A stretch of 64,000 bases of DNA from Nissabacter sp. SGAir0207 (GCF_005491205.1 NZ_CP028041.1:10495-74494), one strand, 5' to 3'; counted from the first letter of the stretch, positions 30,063 to 38,672 are shown. Numbers and translations: made by a program. The notes: a model not told the origin generated them from the letters alone.

Positions 30063-30307
30063 GCATGGGTCTTATTATTTTATTTTAGAATCTACTTATC
30101 TGCTTAGCTAGCATGCATCTTGGTTTTGTTATCGCAATCGGAATTAATAAGAGCAAAATTGCAAAACGAACTGGTATAGTCTTAGGGCTGATAATTGGCA
30201 TTAGTATTGTTTATTGGTCGCATAATCAGATGATAGAAGATTGCACTAATATCGAATCGCTTAGCACAGGGCTTATGTGTGCGGGTTATTCTGGTGCGAA
30301 CAGTTAA
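30059..30307 (+). pseudogene. Small membrane protein interrupted by an in-frame amber stop
   Basis: ATG 30059 overlaps the recombinase stop (ATGA). The frame reads MSMGLIILF, TAG (30086-30088), then NLLICLASMHLGFVIAIGIN and a second hydrophobic stretch GIVLGLIIGISIVYW, ending at 30307. Without the TAG this would be an 82-residue protein with two membrane segments. Either a nonsense mutation or a base error (TAG for TGG or CAG) has split it, or translation restarts at ATG 30113 giving 64 residues. No family recognised. Confidence 0.5.
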
Positions 30308-30635
30308 AAATTTAGCTTGAAAATGTGGCTATTTACCATAAATAAAAACAGATGCGCTCTTATTACTATGTGCGCAATTGACGCTTGGTTTTAAAGCATT
30401 AAATTCAATGGGTTAGCTGCAATTTTGCTTCGTGGTGTTATAACCTGATGTGCTTTTTAATAGGCTCACAGCCAGTTACTGCTTGGCTCAATAGCTTAAA
30501 AATCATTTAATACGCTAATGCGGAAATTATTTTCATTAAATAATTACGATATGGAAGCAGGCATATACTTTTCACAGTCTTATAAGTAGATAATTAAACC
30601 GACCATATTGCCTGCTATTGTCATATCAAAATATA
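30308..30635. other. AT-rich intergenic region, nothing recognised
   Basis: About 330 AT-rich bases between the broken membrane frame and the 3' end of the HNH gene. I see no gene, strong hairpin or repeat here. Confidence 0.5.
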
Positions 30636-31406
30636 TTACCAAAGCATGAGGCCAATGCCACAATTTTCCATGTAAAGAGATTTGCCTACAATTTCGTTTT
30701 TGTAACCAGTTGCCCTTAACTCTTTTTCATTACCACTAAGGGTTACTGTTGCAGATGTGCCACGACATGTTTTGCCGGAAATCTGCATGTTGAATTTTTC
30801 GATAATGAATCTTTTATTTTCCTCTATCTTTATAGTTAGAGTTGGTAAGCCCTTCCCTTCTCGGATTGTTATTGTGTTTCCAACAGTTGTGAGATCCCAA
30901 ACGCTATCGTGATCACATTGCCATTCGTTTTTAACTATTTTCAAAGTTTGTCTGCCTTGGCTATCCCATATTTGAGCATTTAACAAAAAATGGTTGTCTT
31001 CTTTCTCTATTGAAATTATATCGTGTCCTAATACACTAACTGGAACATCACATTCCACAAAAGTTGAACCCCCTAAGATGACTGTTGGATGTTCATCACA
31101 AAAATACAAAAGATCTTTAACAATACCCTCGGATTTTGCTTTTGGGGTCAACATTTGTTTTTTTACCATATTTTTACTTATTTGACCGCCTGTGACCTTT
31201 TGATGACAAGTTGGACATAGGAGAGTTATTCCCTCTACTGTATGAGATCTAGCTTCGACATAAACAGGATCTACATGCTCATATTGTATAATTGGTAAAG
31301 CGCAAAATATGCAGCCAAAACCGTCTCTTTGTCTAACTTCCCTTCTAACATCTTCAGGTATATACCTTGGTAAATTGAATTTATTAACTCTAGTGGTTTC
31401 TGACAT
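30636..31406 (-). CDS. HNH-nuclease-domain protein with a beta-rich C-terminal domain
   Basis: A 256-residue protein. The first 75 residues form an HNH motif: DVRREVRQRDGFGCIFC, then QYEHVDPVYVEARSH and LLCPTCHQKVT, giving two CxxC zinc pairs and the catalytic His in EHVDP. The remaining 170 residues alternate short hydrophobic and polar stretches, as in beta-sandwich or sensor domains, and match nothing I know. Such 'HNH plus recognition domain' proteins are often restriction-like or plasmid-competition nucleases. The start follows GAGGTAG. The DNA is AT-rich. Confidence 0.75.
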   Translation of the reverse strand: MSETTRVNKFNLPRYIPEDVRREVRQRDGFGCIFCALPIIQYEHVDPVYVEARSHTVEGITLLCPTCHQKVTGGQISKNMVKKQMLTPKAKSEGIVKDLLYFCDEHPTVILGGSTFVECDVPVSVLGHDIISIEKEDNHFLLNAQIWDSQGRQTLKIVKNEWQCDHDSVWDLTTVGNTITIREGKGLPTLTIKIEENKRFIIEKFNMQISGKTCRGTSATVTLSGNEKELRATGYKNEIVGKSLYMENCGIGLMLW

Positions 31407-31440
31407 AATCTACCTCATAATTTGATATTTTATATTAGAT

Positions 31441-31540
31441 CAACATAAAAGAAACTCTATAGGTTTCTTATGTATTCCTTAATGAGTCATTAAGGGTTTC
31501 TATTGGAAATCCTATGGATTTCCCATTTCATCGGGCATTC
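31441..31540. repeat. Iterated TTTCTATTGGAAATC-type repeats, cluster 1
   Basis: The words GGGTTTCTATTGGAAATCC and TATGGATTTCCCATTTC, with GGTTTCTTATG earlier, belong to the same degenerate repeat family as clusters at 32245-32330, 32700-32770 and 33460-33520 around the partition genes. They may be centromere-like sites. Confidence 0.6.
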
Positions 31541-31667
31541 ATACCATTGTAGGAGGGTATGTACTACAAAATCAAAAGAATCATATTGTGCGGGGGTAAG
31601 CTTTCCGCTAGTTAATGGCACTTCTCTCTGGCTCAGCTAAGTTGTGTTTCTGCCCCGTTGGCAGATG

Positions 31668-32111
31668 TCACTTACCGATTTTCAGGTGCGAATGTTCAAA
31701 TAGCGCCACGCTGGCCCGATACATTCTTGACTCTGTTATAAGAATAAATCCGTTATCAACCATCCAATCTCGCATTTCCTTCAACTCTTTCTCAAGCGTT
31801 AGCAGATCCTCGAATTTAAAGGTACTTACCCTTCCTGCAACACCTGCCGCGGAACTATGAGGAATATTGTCATTCTCTGCTGCATCTTTATATAGTTTGT
31901 AAGCATCGCCACTAAATTGAGGCTTACCACGCTCATCCTGGGAAATTTGCATGTCTAGACCATACTCTCGCTGGAGATACAAATTAAGGATATTAAGCGC
32001 CGTAAATTCTTCACTAAATTGTGCAGGTGCCATTTCGATAGCCAATACGCGGATCATTCTGTACATGACAGGCAAAGGAAAAATAGGCGCTGGCTTAAGA
32101 GTAAACGTCAT
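31668..32111 (-). CDS. Hypothetical protein in the partition block (147 residues)
   Basis: No family recognised. It is a soluble protein with a helical C-terminal half (FEDLLTLEKELKEMRDWMVDNGFI). The ribosome site AGGAG precedes ATG 32111. It lies downstream of parA and the small partition gene on the same strand, with repeat cluster 2 in front of it and cluster 1 beyond its 3' end. It could be a third partition-linked gene or a regulator; this is based on location only. Confidence 0.55.
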   Translation of the reverse strand: MTFTLKPAPIFPLPVMYRMIRVLAIEMAPAQFSEEFTALNILNLYLQREYGLDMQISQDERGKPQFSGDAYKLYKDAAENDNIPHSSAAGVAGRVSTFKFEDLLTLEKELKEMRDWMVDNGFILITESRMYRASVALFEHSHLKIGK

Positions 32112-32244
32112 ACATTCTCCTGATATGAAAGGTGTTTACTATTCAGCTAATTGAGTAACCGTTTGGGGTGTAGCCATTACTATACACCGCCATAGAGAGA
32201 CACTAAAGGACTGCGCCAATAACTCTTGCCACTATTACTAAAGA

Positions 32245-32330
32245 TGTTCTTTGGATTTCCATTGGGAATCTATTGGGAATCCTTTGGGAATTAAAAAGGT
32301 TCCCAATAGAAACCTAATGAGAACCTTAAG
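32245..32330. repeat. Iterated ATTGGGAATC-type repeats, cluster 2
   Basis: Within 86 bases: TTGGATTTCCATTGGGAATC, TATTGGGAATC and CTTTGGGAATT in direct order, then the inverted form TTCCCAATAGAAACC and GAGAACC. It lies between the small partition gene and the 147-residue gene. Direct plus inverted copies suggest a protein-bound site. Confidence 0.7.
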
Positions 32331-32412
32331 GGCTTTTTGGCTTTTAAGACAGCAATCGTACTATTTAAAAATCCACTAATTTTAACTAAGCACATTGCTC
32401 CCCTTGCCGTTC

Positions 32413-32688
32413 TTACAAGGCACCGTCCCTTTCTAGCTTTTCGCGCAGCGCTTCTAGAATATAGTTGGAAAAATCTAAGCCAGTCTTATTGTTATCTCTC
32501 AATTTTTGATGAGCATCGAAATAGGATGTGGGTATCGCTTTAAGCGTTTTAGTTCTTACTTCACGTTTTGCAGGCGTCGGCTCATCAGTTTTTGAGTGTA
32601 CAGGATTAACCTGTAATTTCGCCTCGCCAACACCATCTGCTAATGCAGTTTGGTATAAAGAAACTTTATCTTTTTTCACAGCATTCAC
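32413..32688 (-). CDS. Small partition protein (ParG/ParB-type candidate, 91 residues)
   Basis: A short basic protein immediately downstream of parA. The C-terminal half (KTLKAIPTSYFDAHQKLRDN and NYILEALREKLERDG) could form a ribbon-helix-helix DNA-binding domain behind a flexible N-terminus, the layout of ParG-like centromere-binding proteins. The start may be ATG 32688 or GTG 32679; AGGTG fits the latter better. It probably binds the flanking repeats and acts with ParA. The assignment is from context and architecture, not from a clear family match. Confidence 0.65.
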   Translation of the reverse strand: MNAVKKDKVSLYQTALADGVGEAKLQVNPVHSKTDEPTPAKREVRTKTLKAIPTSYFDAHQKLRDNNKTGLDFSNYILEALREKLERDGAL

Positions 32689-32699
32689 CTAAATATTCT

Positions 32700-32770
32700 T
32701 TAGTGGTTCCGATGGATTTCTATTGGAAATCTATTGGACTTCCATGGGGTATCCAATGCATTTCCTTTGA
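32700..32770. repeat. Iterated repeats, cluster 3, between parA and its partner gene
   Basis: GATGGATTTCTATTGGAAATC, CTATTGGACTTCCATGGGGT and ATCCAATGCATTTCC follow each other here. They belong to the same degenerate family as clusters 1, 2 and 4 and occupy the whole gap between the two partition genes. Confidence 0.7.
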
Positions 32771-33424
32771 CTATTCTTCTACTTCTAGTAAGGCTCTGAT
32801 TTCACCAACTAAGCCTTTAACCTCTCGACCGGCTGGAGACGCTCTCCCATGTTTTATTTCTGTGATCCCCATACCGCTGCGTAAGCTCTCCTGGAAACCA
32901 TATCGACCAGTACGATAAGGCAGTCTGTTCTCTAGACGCTTCAGGTGCCGGCACTCTGAAAGTAATTCATCCATCTCTGGGAAATGTTTTTTGGTGGGAG
33001 GCGTTTTGCACATCAATACATGGGCTTGAATATTAATACCCATTTTAGTCCCGACCTCGTCAAGTAACTGGTCGAATGTCGCCAAGCCAATCAACTCTGT
33101 AGGTGAGTCATTTGCAGGCACGATGACCAGGTCAGCGACAGCGACTGCGGTACGCGTCAGATCAGAGTCAAAACCACCACAGTCAATATAGACAAGGCGC
33201 CCAGCCTCGTCCTGAGTTCGGATATAGTGAAGCAACGACTTTGTTTCATTGAAGGTTTGTACTTCGCGCTTCTTCTCATCTGGCCGGAAGCGGTTCAGGA
33301 TGCTGATCCCTTTATGAATGTCTAAATCAATAACATCATCGGCAGCGATCTCGCCCAAAATGTGTACTGAAGATGTTGTCTTACCCGAACCACCTTTCTG
33401 ATGTGCAATAACTAAAACTGGCAT
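32771..33424 (-). CDS. parA: ParA-type partition ATPase
   Basis: A protein of 217 residues starting at ATG 33424 (AGGAG upstream; the extra in-frame codons to 33451 are unlikely). It shows the deviant Walker A KGGSGKTT right at the N-terminus, DLDIHKG, and YIDCGGFDSD as Walker B, typical of short ParA/Soj/ParF-like ATPases without an N-terminal HTH. It should move plasmid copies apart by ATP-driven patterning on the nucleoid together with the small gene at 32413. It is the only partition ATPase in the window. Repeat clusters lie on both sides. Confidence 0.9.
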   Translation of the reverse strand: MPVLVIAHQKGGSGKTTSSVHILGEIAADDVIDLDIHKGISILNRFRPDEKKREVQTFNETKSLLHYIRTQDEAGRLVYIDCGGFDSDLTRTAVAVADLVIVPANDSPTELIGLATFDQLLDEVGTKMGINIQAHVLMCKTPPTKKHFPEMDELLSECRHLKRLENRLPYRTGRYGFQESLRSGMGITEIKHGRASPAGREVKGLVGEIRALLEVEE

Positions 33425-33459
33425 GTTATTCTCCTCTTGGATTCCTAACATGCATCCTA

Positions 33460-33520
33460 CATGGTTCCTATAAATTCACAATGGAAATCTTAGAGAAATC
33501 CCTAGGGTTTACTTTAGGTA
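33460..33520. repeat. Iterated repeats, cluster 4, upstream of parA
   Basis: GGTTCCTATAAATTC, ACAATGGAAATC and GAGAAATCCCTAGGG are more degenerate members of the par-linked repeat family, in the parA promoter region. They may serve autoregulation. Confidence 0.5.
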
Positions 33521-33585
33521 CATATGAATGTGATTATATTTCATTCCATTTCTTTTAGAAGGGGCGTGATTATTGCCCCTATTTG

Positions 33586-34176
33586 TTATCGGGATATCGA
33601 ATCCAGATAGCGTTTCACTTCCCTAATTTCATCATCACTGTACTGCGCTGGGATCTCAAAAAAACGGATATCCGCTTTGTTGCAGGCTTCACGTTTGACT
33701 GCATCCCGCTTTTCAGCATTGCCTTGGTAATGGCCTGTGCCCTGATACTCCACCACGGCACAGGGGTCGCCCCAGGGATTGATAATGGCAAAATCCACGC
33801 GCTTGCTGTTGATGCTCTGATAAGCACTGTCGTCCTTTGAGCTGAGGAGTTCTCCCAAGGAGACCTGAGGAAACACACGGTAGGCTCGGTGATTGTTAGA
33901 CAGCATCCTTTCCAATTTGCAGAACAGTGCATACTCACTTTTGTTCATAATGCGACGTTTCTGAAAGGCGTTGTTGGTAACGAAATAGAGCTGATCTTCA
34001 TGGTTAGAGACACTCCTTATCCTTTCGGTAGATACACTCCTTGTCCTTTCGACACTCTTTGTGCTTTCGGCAGGTTGGCGCTGGCCAGACCGAGGAGTTG
34101 GTTTAGGTTTCTTTGCCCTGACCAGGATAAAGATAAACGCAGCAACGATCAGAAACAGCCAGTATTTCACTTCCAT
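33586..34176 (-). CDS. Membrane-anchored DUF2726 protein (nuclease-like fold)
   Basis: A protein of about 196 residues from MEVKYW (34176). It has one N-terminal membrane segment (YWLFLIVAAFIFILV), a Ser/Arg-rich linker with repeated RSVS words, then a DUF2726 domain. Its landmarks are RVFPQVSLGELL, RVDFAIINPWGDPCAVVEYQ and NKADIRFFEIP. DUF2726 is related to the restriction-endonuclease-like fold; the D...VEYQ core fits that pattern. The substrate is unknown. Members occur widely on plasmids. It stands alone, transcribed toward parA. Confidence 0.75.
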   Translation of the reverse strand: MEVKYWLFLIVAAFIFILVRAKKPKPTPRSGQRQPAESTKSVERTRSVSTERIRSVSNHEDQLYFVTNNAFQKRRIMNKSEYALFCKLERMLSNNHRAYRVFPQVSLGELLSSKDDSAYQSINSKRVDFAIINPWGDPCAVVEYQGTGHYQGNAEKRDAVKREACNKADIRFFEIPAQYSDDEIREVKRYLDSISR

Positions 34177-34384
34177 GATCAATAATCTTCTGAATAAAAG
34201 ACCTGTCTATCATCCACGTATCTGCCTGTTTTTCAATCATAGCGCTGGGTTTAAAGATGAAACATCCCGCAATTATCGGTAAAATAGGCACTTATCTGAG
34301 CAACTGTTAACCAGCTTACGGCATATATCGCAGCCCGCCCAGGGTGTGAGACACTTATGCAATATCACCTACGAGGTTTTTAAT

Positions 34385-34981
34385 GTGTCTCAACAAGAAA
34401 TTAAGCGTGAAAAGGGGGAGTTAGGCCATTTCGCCTGGTGCCTTCTGGTGGCGTTAAAATTAGCGCAGCAGTCAGGAAAAGTTACTAACAAAACCAGTGA
34501 GCACCTGTTTGTTATGGGGTGGCTGGCTAACGCGCAAAAGTACAAATTATTTTCGCGGGCTGTGGCCTCGGATATTCTGTGGCTGCAAAGTGAAGGCAAG
34601 AAAAAGGGTGCCAAGGCCAATCTCATTGGCAATGCAGATTATTGGTGGAAAATTCACTCAGGGCAGGTGGCGAATCAGGATGACCTGTTCCGCCTGACCT
34701 ACTTTATTGAACGGGCACAACAGGCTGGCTGGCAGAGCGAATTGGTCGATGACAAAGACTGGATGGATGAGAGTTACTCTTACCCCAAAAAACAGACGGT
34801 TTACATGCGTAAAATGGATCTCATCCATGCCTATGATGACAATATGAAGCGCCTGCAACCCGTCGAGATGCGGTTTACAGGCAACGTAGTGGCTCTTTTA
34901 CCGGCATTAGCCCAGGCATATCTCCACTATACGCAACCTGTTGAAGTCGGTCACTACATGCAAATTGAGATTGTGGACTGA
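34385..34981 (+). CDS. DUF2913 family plasmid protein
   Basis: A protein of 198 residues if started at GTG 34385 (GAGG upstream); the frame also allows GTG 34346. The N-terminal GHFAWCLLVALKLAQQSGKV and FVMGWLANAQKYKLFSRAV are the DUF2913 pattern. The family is found mostly on enterobacterial plasmids and islands, and its function is unknown. No membrane segment or catalytic motif is visible. It stands alone on the + strand facing umuC. Confidence 0.75.
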   Translation: MSQQEIKREKGELGHFAWCLLVALKLAQQSGKVTNKTSEHLFVMGWLANAQKYKLFSRAVASDILWLQSEGKKKGAKANLIGNADYWWKIHSGQVANQDDLFRLTYFIERAQQAGWQSELVDDKDWMDESYSYPKKQTVYMRKMDLIHAYDDNMKRLQPVEMRFTGNVVALLPALAQAYLHYTQPVEVGHYMQIEIVD

Positions 34982-35242
34982 ACCTTGTAGGTCTGACAGG
35001 GCACCGGCTGCCATATAGGGCGCCCTGGCTCCCCCTATCAGGGACTATATGGAATAGATTCGGGAACGAGGTAGAGCACCTCTGCCGCTGAATGCCTGAG
35101 CCATGAGTAACCACTCACCACCAATGCTACGACTAACATTGTAGCTATCACCACATACTTCCTTAACATCTGACCCCAAAATTAAGCTTAAAATTCATAG
35201 AAATAATTAAAGACACCGATCATAACAGGCTAAAACCGCACT
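34982..35242. other. Intergenic region between convergent genes
   Basis: About 260 bases between the DUF2913 gene and the 3' end of umuC. GGCGCCCTGG and similar words make weak hairpins only. No gene recognised. Confidence 0.4.
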
Positions 35243-36514
35243 TTAAAATCTGACTTTTGGCAGATCTGTCCAGCGGGTAGTGTAGGCAGGTGACAGCATT
35301 TCACGTTTCATCTGCCAGCTGGGTTCAATGCCCTGTCCCGCAAACCAGACCCGTCCAAGACCCGTATGGTTGATTTTATCGACCACGTGCATCAGGGCTT
35401 CGCTATTTGGCCGAGGAGCATGGGCATCGAACAGGTGCAGCTGAGCCACGCCGCTGGGCGAGAAGTCGTTGAGCATCACGCCGGCTTTGGCATAGTGAAA
35501 ACCAGGGCGCCACAGACGATCCAGAATACGCTGGGCGGCCGCCACAATATCGCGCGTATCCTGGGTAGCCGTCAGTAATTTTTCGGTGCCGGCATTGCCA
35601 TATTGCGGCTCATCGGCATAGGGGGAAGTACGGACAAACACGGTAATGTGCCGGCAGAACTGTTTCTCCTCACGCAGCTTCTCTGCGGCGCGCTCGGCAT
35701 AGCGGCAGATAGCCTGCCGCATGTCATGCTCCTGTGTGATGCGCCGGCCAAAAGAACGCGAACAGACAATTTGCTGCTTGGCAGGGGCATTGTCTTCCAG
35801 GGCAATACAGGATTCGCCACGCAGCTCCCGCACGGTACGCTCCATGACGACACCGAAATGCCGGCGAGCAAATCCTGTATCCAGGTTGGCTAATTGCAGG
35901 GCCGAGTGAACCCCCATGCTTTTTAGCGTCCTGGAGAGCCTGCGGCCTATTCCCCAGACATCTTCCACATCAAGCAGGGACAAAAGCTTGCGGATGCGCA
36001 ATGGATCAGTCAGTGCCACAACACCTCGCGTCGCCGGCCAAGTCTTAGCAGCATGGTTGCAGGCTTTAGCAAGGGTTTTGCTGGGTGCGCAGCCCACGCC
36101 CACGGTCAGGCCGGTATGGGCATACACCTGCTCGCGTACCAGGCGGCCAAATGCCTCATAGGGGAGGCTGGCCTCTATCCCCGTGACATCCATCCAGGCT
36201 TCATCGATTGAATACACCTCCACTTTCGGCGCCAGCGACTCCAACACTGACATGACGCGTGCGCTTAAGTCCGCATACAGTGCGTAATTGCTTGAAAAAA
36301 CCACTACGTTGTGTTGCCTGATCAAATGCTTGATCTGGAAAAGTGGGGTGCCCATTTTGATGCCGGGGATGCACCTGGCGGCCGCATTTCTGGCAATAAT
36401 GCAGCCATCATTATTACTTGCGGTCACGACGGGACGCCCTTTCAGATCGGGCCGGAATACGGTCTCACAGCTGGCATAAAACGCATTGACGTCTGCGAGC
36501 GCAAACATGGTCAT
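35243..36514 (-). CDS. umuC: UmuC/MucB, catalytic subunit of DNA polymerase V
   Basis: A 423-residue Y-family polymerase for SOS translesion synthesis. The N-terminal [14 protein letters not shown] and the catalytic YSIDEAWMD are intact, as are the HhH region [19 protein letters not shown] and the C-terminal little-finger and tail regions. It overlaps the end of umuD by four bases (ATGA) and forms one operon behind a LexA box. Plasmid-borne copies (mucB, impB, samB types) raise mutation and UV survival. No truncation. Confidence 0.95.
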   Translation of the reverse strand: MTMFALADVNAFYASCETVFRPDLKGRPVVTASNNDGCIIARNAAARCIPGIKMGTPLFQIKHLIRQHNVVVFSSNYALYADLSARVMSVLESLAPKVEVYSIDEAWMDVTGIEASLPYEAFGRLVREQVYAHTGLTVGVGCAPSKTLAKACNHAAKTWPATRGVVALTDPLRIRKLLSLLDVEDVWGIGRRLSRTLKSMGVHSALQLANLDTGFARRHFGVVMERTVRELRGESCIALEDNAPAKQQIVCSRSFGRRITQEHDMRQAICRYAERAAEKLREEKQFCRHITVFVRTSPYADEPQYGNAGTEKLLTATQDTRDIVAAAQRILDRLWRPGFHYAKAGVMLNDFSPSGVAQLHLFDAHAPRPNSEALMHVVDKINHTGLGRVWFAGQGIEPSWQMKREMLSPAYTTRWTDLPKVRF

Positions 36515-36942
36515 CGTCCCACACTGTGGATGATATGCATCACCTTGCCGAAAATCTCCAGTGTGTCCGGGTCAACATACAAGGGAGGGAAGGCCGGGTT
36601 CATGGGGAACAGCCCAAGGCGGGGACGTAGCATCAGCCGCTTGACGGTAAACTCACCGTCTACGGCCGCAATCACAATATCACCGTGGCCGGGTTTTTCA
36701 GAGCGATCAACAATCAGCAAATCTCCACTGGAAATGCCTCCCTGTGACATGGAGTCGCCCTCTGCACGGACAAAGTATGTTGCACTGGGATGGCGGATGC
36801 AGTACTCATTCAGATCCAGGGTGCGCTCCACGTAATCAGCCGCGGGCGACGGGAAACCTGCCTGGCAACGCTCCAAAAACAACGGGATAGCAAGAGCAGG
36901 CATTTCTTCGCCTGGCTGATAAAACGGGCTGCTGATTGTCAT
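36511..36942 (-). CDS. umuD: UmuD/MucA, SOS mutagenesis protein
   Basis: A 143-residue LexA-like self-cleaving protein. The cleavage site lies in [13 protein letters not shown] (Ala-Gly about residue 28/29), the catalytic Ser in [10 protein letters not shown] and the Lys in GEFTVKRL. RecA filaments trigger its cleavage to UmuD', which joins UmuC as Pol V. The ribosome site AGGAGG precedes ATG 36942. The LexA box at 36962-36977 controls the pair. Confidence 0.95.
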   Translation of the reverse strand: MTISSPFYQPGEEMPALAIPLFLERCQAGFPSPAADYVERTLDLNEYCIRHPSATYFVRAEGDSMSQGGISSGDLLIVDRSEKPGHGDIVIAAVDGEFTVKRLMLRPRLGLFPMNPAFPPLYVDPDTLEIFGKVMHIIHSVGR

Positions 36943-36961
36943 ATTGAACCTCCTCTATTAA

Positions 36962-36977
36962 CTGTATATTTATCCAG
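36962..36977 (-). promoter_or_regulatory. LexA box in front of umuDC
   Basis: CTGTATATTTATCCAG fits the LexA consensus CTG-N10-CAG, with AT-rich centre and flanks (A before, TAT after). It overlaps a -10-like TATACT on the - strand and lies 20 bases upstream of umuD. The divergent holE starts 86 bases to the right and may also be affected. Confidence 0.9.
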
Positions 36978-37062
36978 TATATGAGAAAGTTACTGATTGA
37001 AAAGACACAGGGCCGCTGAGTGCGGTTAAAATCACCGTATTCTCCACTTTCGGAGCACGACA

Positions 37063-37302
37063 ATGAGTTTTAATTTGGCGGCAAAGCCTGATGCTGAACG
37101 AGAAAAGGTCAATGTGGATCTGGCGGCCAGTGGGGTTGCCTATAAAGAGCGGTACAACATGCCGGTGGTGCCAGAGCTGGTCGAACGTGAACAGCCTGAA
37201 CATCTGCGGGCCTACTTTCGCGAGCGTGTGCAACATTACCGCCAGATCTCGGGACAATTTGAAACCCTGCCCTATGAGCCGCCAGCGCCTAAACGCTTTT
37301 AG
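37063..37302 (+). CDS. holE: DNA polymerase III theta subunit homologue (HolE/HOT-like)
   Basis: A 79-residue protein strikingly similar to chromosomal theta: the block [20 protein letters not shown] and the block [16 protein letters not shown] correspond to HolE segments almost word for word, as does LPYEP near the end. Theta stabilises the epsilon proofreading subunit; phage P1 carries a related protein (HOT), so mobile copies are known. GGAG precedes ATG 37063. It is divergent from umuDC and shares the SOS promoter region. It might adjust polymerase fidelity or stability during plasmid establishment. Confidence 0.88.
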   Translation: MSFNLAAKPDAEREKVNVDLAASGVAYKERYNMPVVPELVEREQPEHLRAYFRERVQHYRQISGQFETLPYEPPAPKRF

Positions 37303-37699
37303 AGCAGAGCAGCCCAGGGTAACTCCTGCTTTACAGCATGCCCCTCATCGCCGCGTTACTTTTCGCAGGCGTAGACTAGATGACCAATGACCATCCAAAA
37401 TCCTGAAGGACAGAGGCCATTGGCGCTGGTATAGCACCGTTATGCGTGGCTGGCACCGCCGCACGCTTGATGATGCCATGACCTTGATGCACGCAGCATG
37501 TCAGCCATGAAAAGGGCCACCGAAAGGTGGTTTTTTTTCGCCTTCGTAAACTAATGACAAATTCATGTTGTCATGTATTGACAAAGGGGGCGTGCAAAAT
37601 CTATCCTGTTTATGAGGCGGCAAGATGCTGGTCTATTAGGCAGCTTAGAAAGTGCTCCTCAGAAATTTACCCTTATTTTCAGTGATACAGGAGAAGGTT
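37303..37699 (+). other. Intergenic region with a strong terminator
   Basis: About 400 bases after holE. Only tiny frames are present (e.g. MRGWHRRTLDDAMTLMHAA at 37442), which I do not call. A hairpin CCACC (37517-37521)/GGTGG (37526-37530) with a GAAA tetraloop is followed by eight Ts (37531-37538), a textbook terminator. Downstream, 37555-37585 repeats the words TGACAAATTCATG and TTGTCATGTATTGACAA near the promoter of the next gene, a possible operator. Confidence 0.6.
37517..37538 (+). terminator. Rho-independent terminator
   Basis: CCACC-GAAA-GGTGG followed by eight Ts. Confidence 0.85.
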
Positions 37700-37963
37700 A
37701 TGCACGCGTGGATCATCACCAAAGATGTGAAAAAAGGCATTCCCATGAACACCCTGGGGCCACAAAAAACCTGCTGTAAGCTCGAGGACGTTGCAAGCTT
37801 AGGTATCCCTTTCCGCTTGCTGGATGAAGGCTTCTGTACCTGCTACGAGGGGGTGTTTCTGGGGCAATACACTGACCGGGCTGCTCCGCTGCTGGAATTT
37901 CCAGTGCAGGCCGAAAAAGTGGTTCAAATCCAATATCGGCAGGAGTCTGGCGAATGGATGTAA
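37700..37963 (+). CDS. Hypothetical protein (87 residues)
   Basis: Start ATG 37700 follows GGAGAAGG; the upstream in-frame codons from 37652 are probably not used. It begins MHAWIITKDVKKGIPMNTLG and contains two Cys pairs (TCCKLED, CTCYEG). The end VVQIQYRQESGEWM overlaps the next gene by ten bases, so the two are likely co-translated. No family recognised. Confidence 0.6.
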   Translation: MHAWIITKDVKKGIPMNTLGPQKTCCKLEDVASLGIPFRLLDEGFCTCYEGVFLGQYTDRAAPLLEFPVQAEKVVQIQYRQESGEWM

Positions 37964-38268
37964 AAAAACTGACGAATAGTGCCAGGCAATACCTGCATTT
38001 TGTGCCGTGGGTGATGCTGGTATGCACAGAGAATGCAGAGGCAAAATCCGCTGAACAGGGCATTGCCCTGTATTACCTGGGGCCTTTGCTATGGCTGATA
38101 GCCATCTTTCTGCTGATCTCTCTGATTGTCACCTTCTTACTCTGGATGAAGGAGGAGGTTCGAAAGGAACGGGAGGAATGTGCTCGACGGGCTATGCAAA
38201 CCAAGGCGCATAAGCGGCATCTGAGGCGTCATGGGCATGACACTGGCAAAAGCAATTCAGCAACATAA
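37954..38268 (+). CDS. Hypothetical membrane protein (104 residues)
   Basis: AGGAG at 37941-37945 precedes ATG 37954. There is one clear membrane helix (YYLGPLLWLIAIFLLISLIV), preceded by a weaker hydrophobic stretch that could be a signal peptide (FVPWVMLVCTENAEA). The C-terminal tail is very basic and His/Arg-rich (TKAHKRHLRRHGHDTGKS) and presumably cytoplasmic. It is co-expressed with the 87-residue gene. Function unknown. Confidence 0.6.
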   Translation: MDVKKLTNSARQYLHFVPWVMLVCTENAEAKSAEQGIALYYLGPLLWLIAIFLLISLIVTFLLWMKEEVRKEREECARRAMQTKAHKRHLRRHGHDTGKSNSAT

Positions 38269-38372
38269 AGGGCAGCCTGTGAGTTCGACCGCCCTGTTTA
38301 GAAGCTTGGAAGGCTATGTGATTACCGTATACTGAGCAAAATCGTTGAGCCGGATACACATAGCGAGGAAGC

Positions 38373-38672
38373 ATGACAAACCAAGAGAAAACGATCACGC
38401 AAGAGGAGTGGGACAAGCTGTCGCCAGCACTGTACAAGCTGAGTCGCCAGACCGCAGATATTGTCAGGGCCGTATTGGTAGAAGGGCGTCAGGGCATTGA
38501 TGTAGCAAAGGAGCACAACGTATCACGCCAGGCAGTTTATGCGGCGGTAGCCCGTGTCAGAAAGATTATGGAAGCAAAAGACCTTTCTGTTTTGGAGCCT
38601 GTATTGGTGTGGTTACCACCAGACAAGGCTAAAGAAGTCAGAGCCATGGCTAAGCAGTACGAGAAGAAGTGA
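38373..38672 (+). CDS. KorA/TrfB-family DNA-binding regulator (99 residues)
   Basis: The protein matches the layout of the TrfB/KorA family of plasmid global repressors: ITQEEWDKLSPALYKLSRQT, then VLVEGRQGIDVAKEHNVSRQ and AVYAAVARV as helix-turn-helix, and LEPVLVWLPPDKA near the end. The ribosome site GAGGAAG precedes ATG 38373. It sits directly before the first leading-region repeat module, so it might control the leading-region modules or other plasmid operons. No operator was identified. Confidence 0.8.
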   Translation: MTNQEKTITQEEWDKLSPALYKLSRQTADIVRAVLVEGRQGIDVAKEHNVSRQAVYAAVARVRKIMEAKDLSVLEPVLVWLPPDKAKEVRAMAKQYEKK

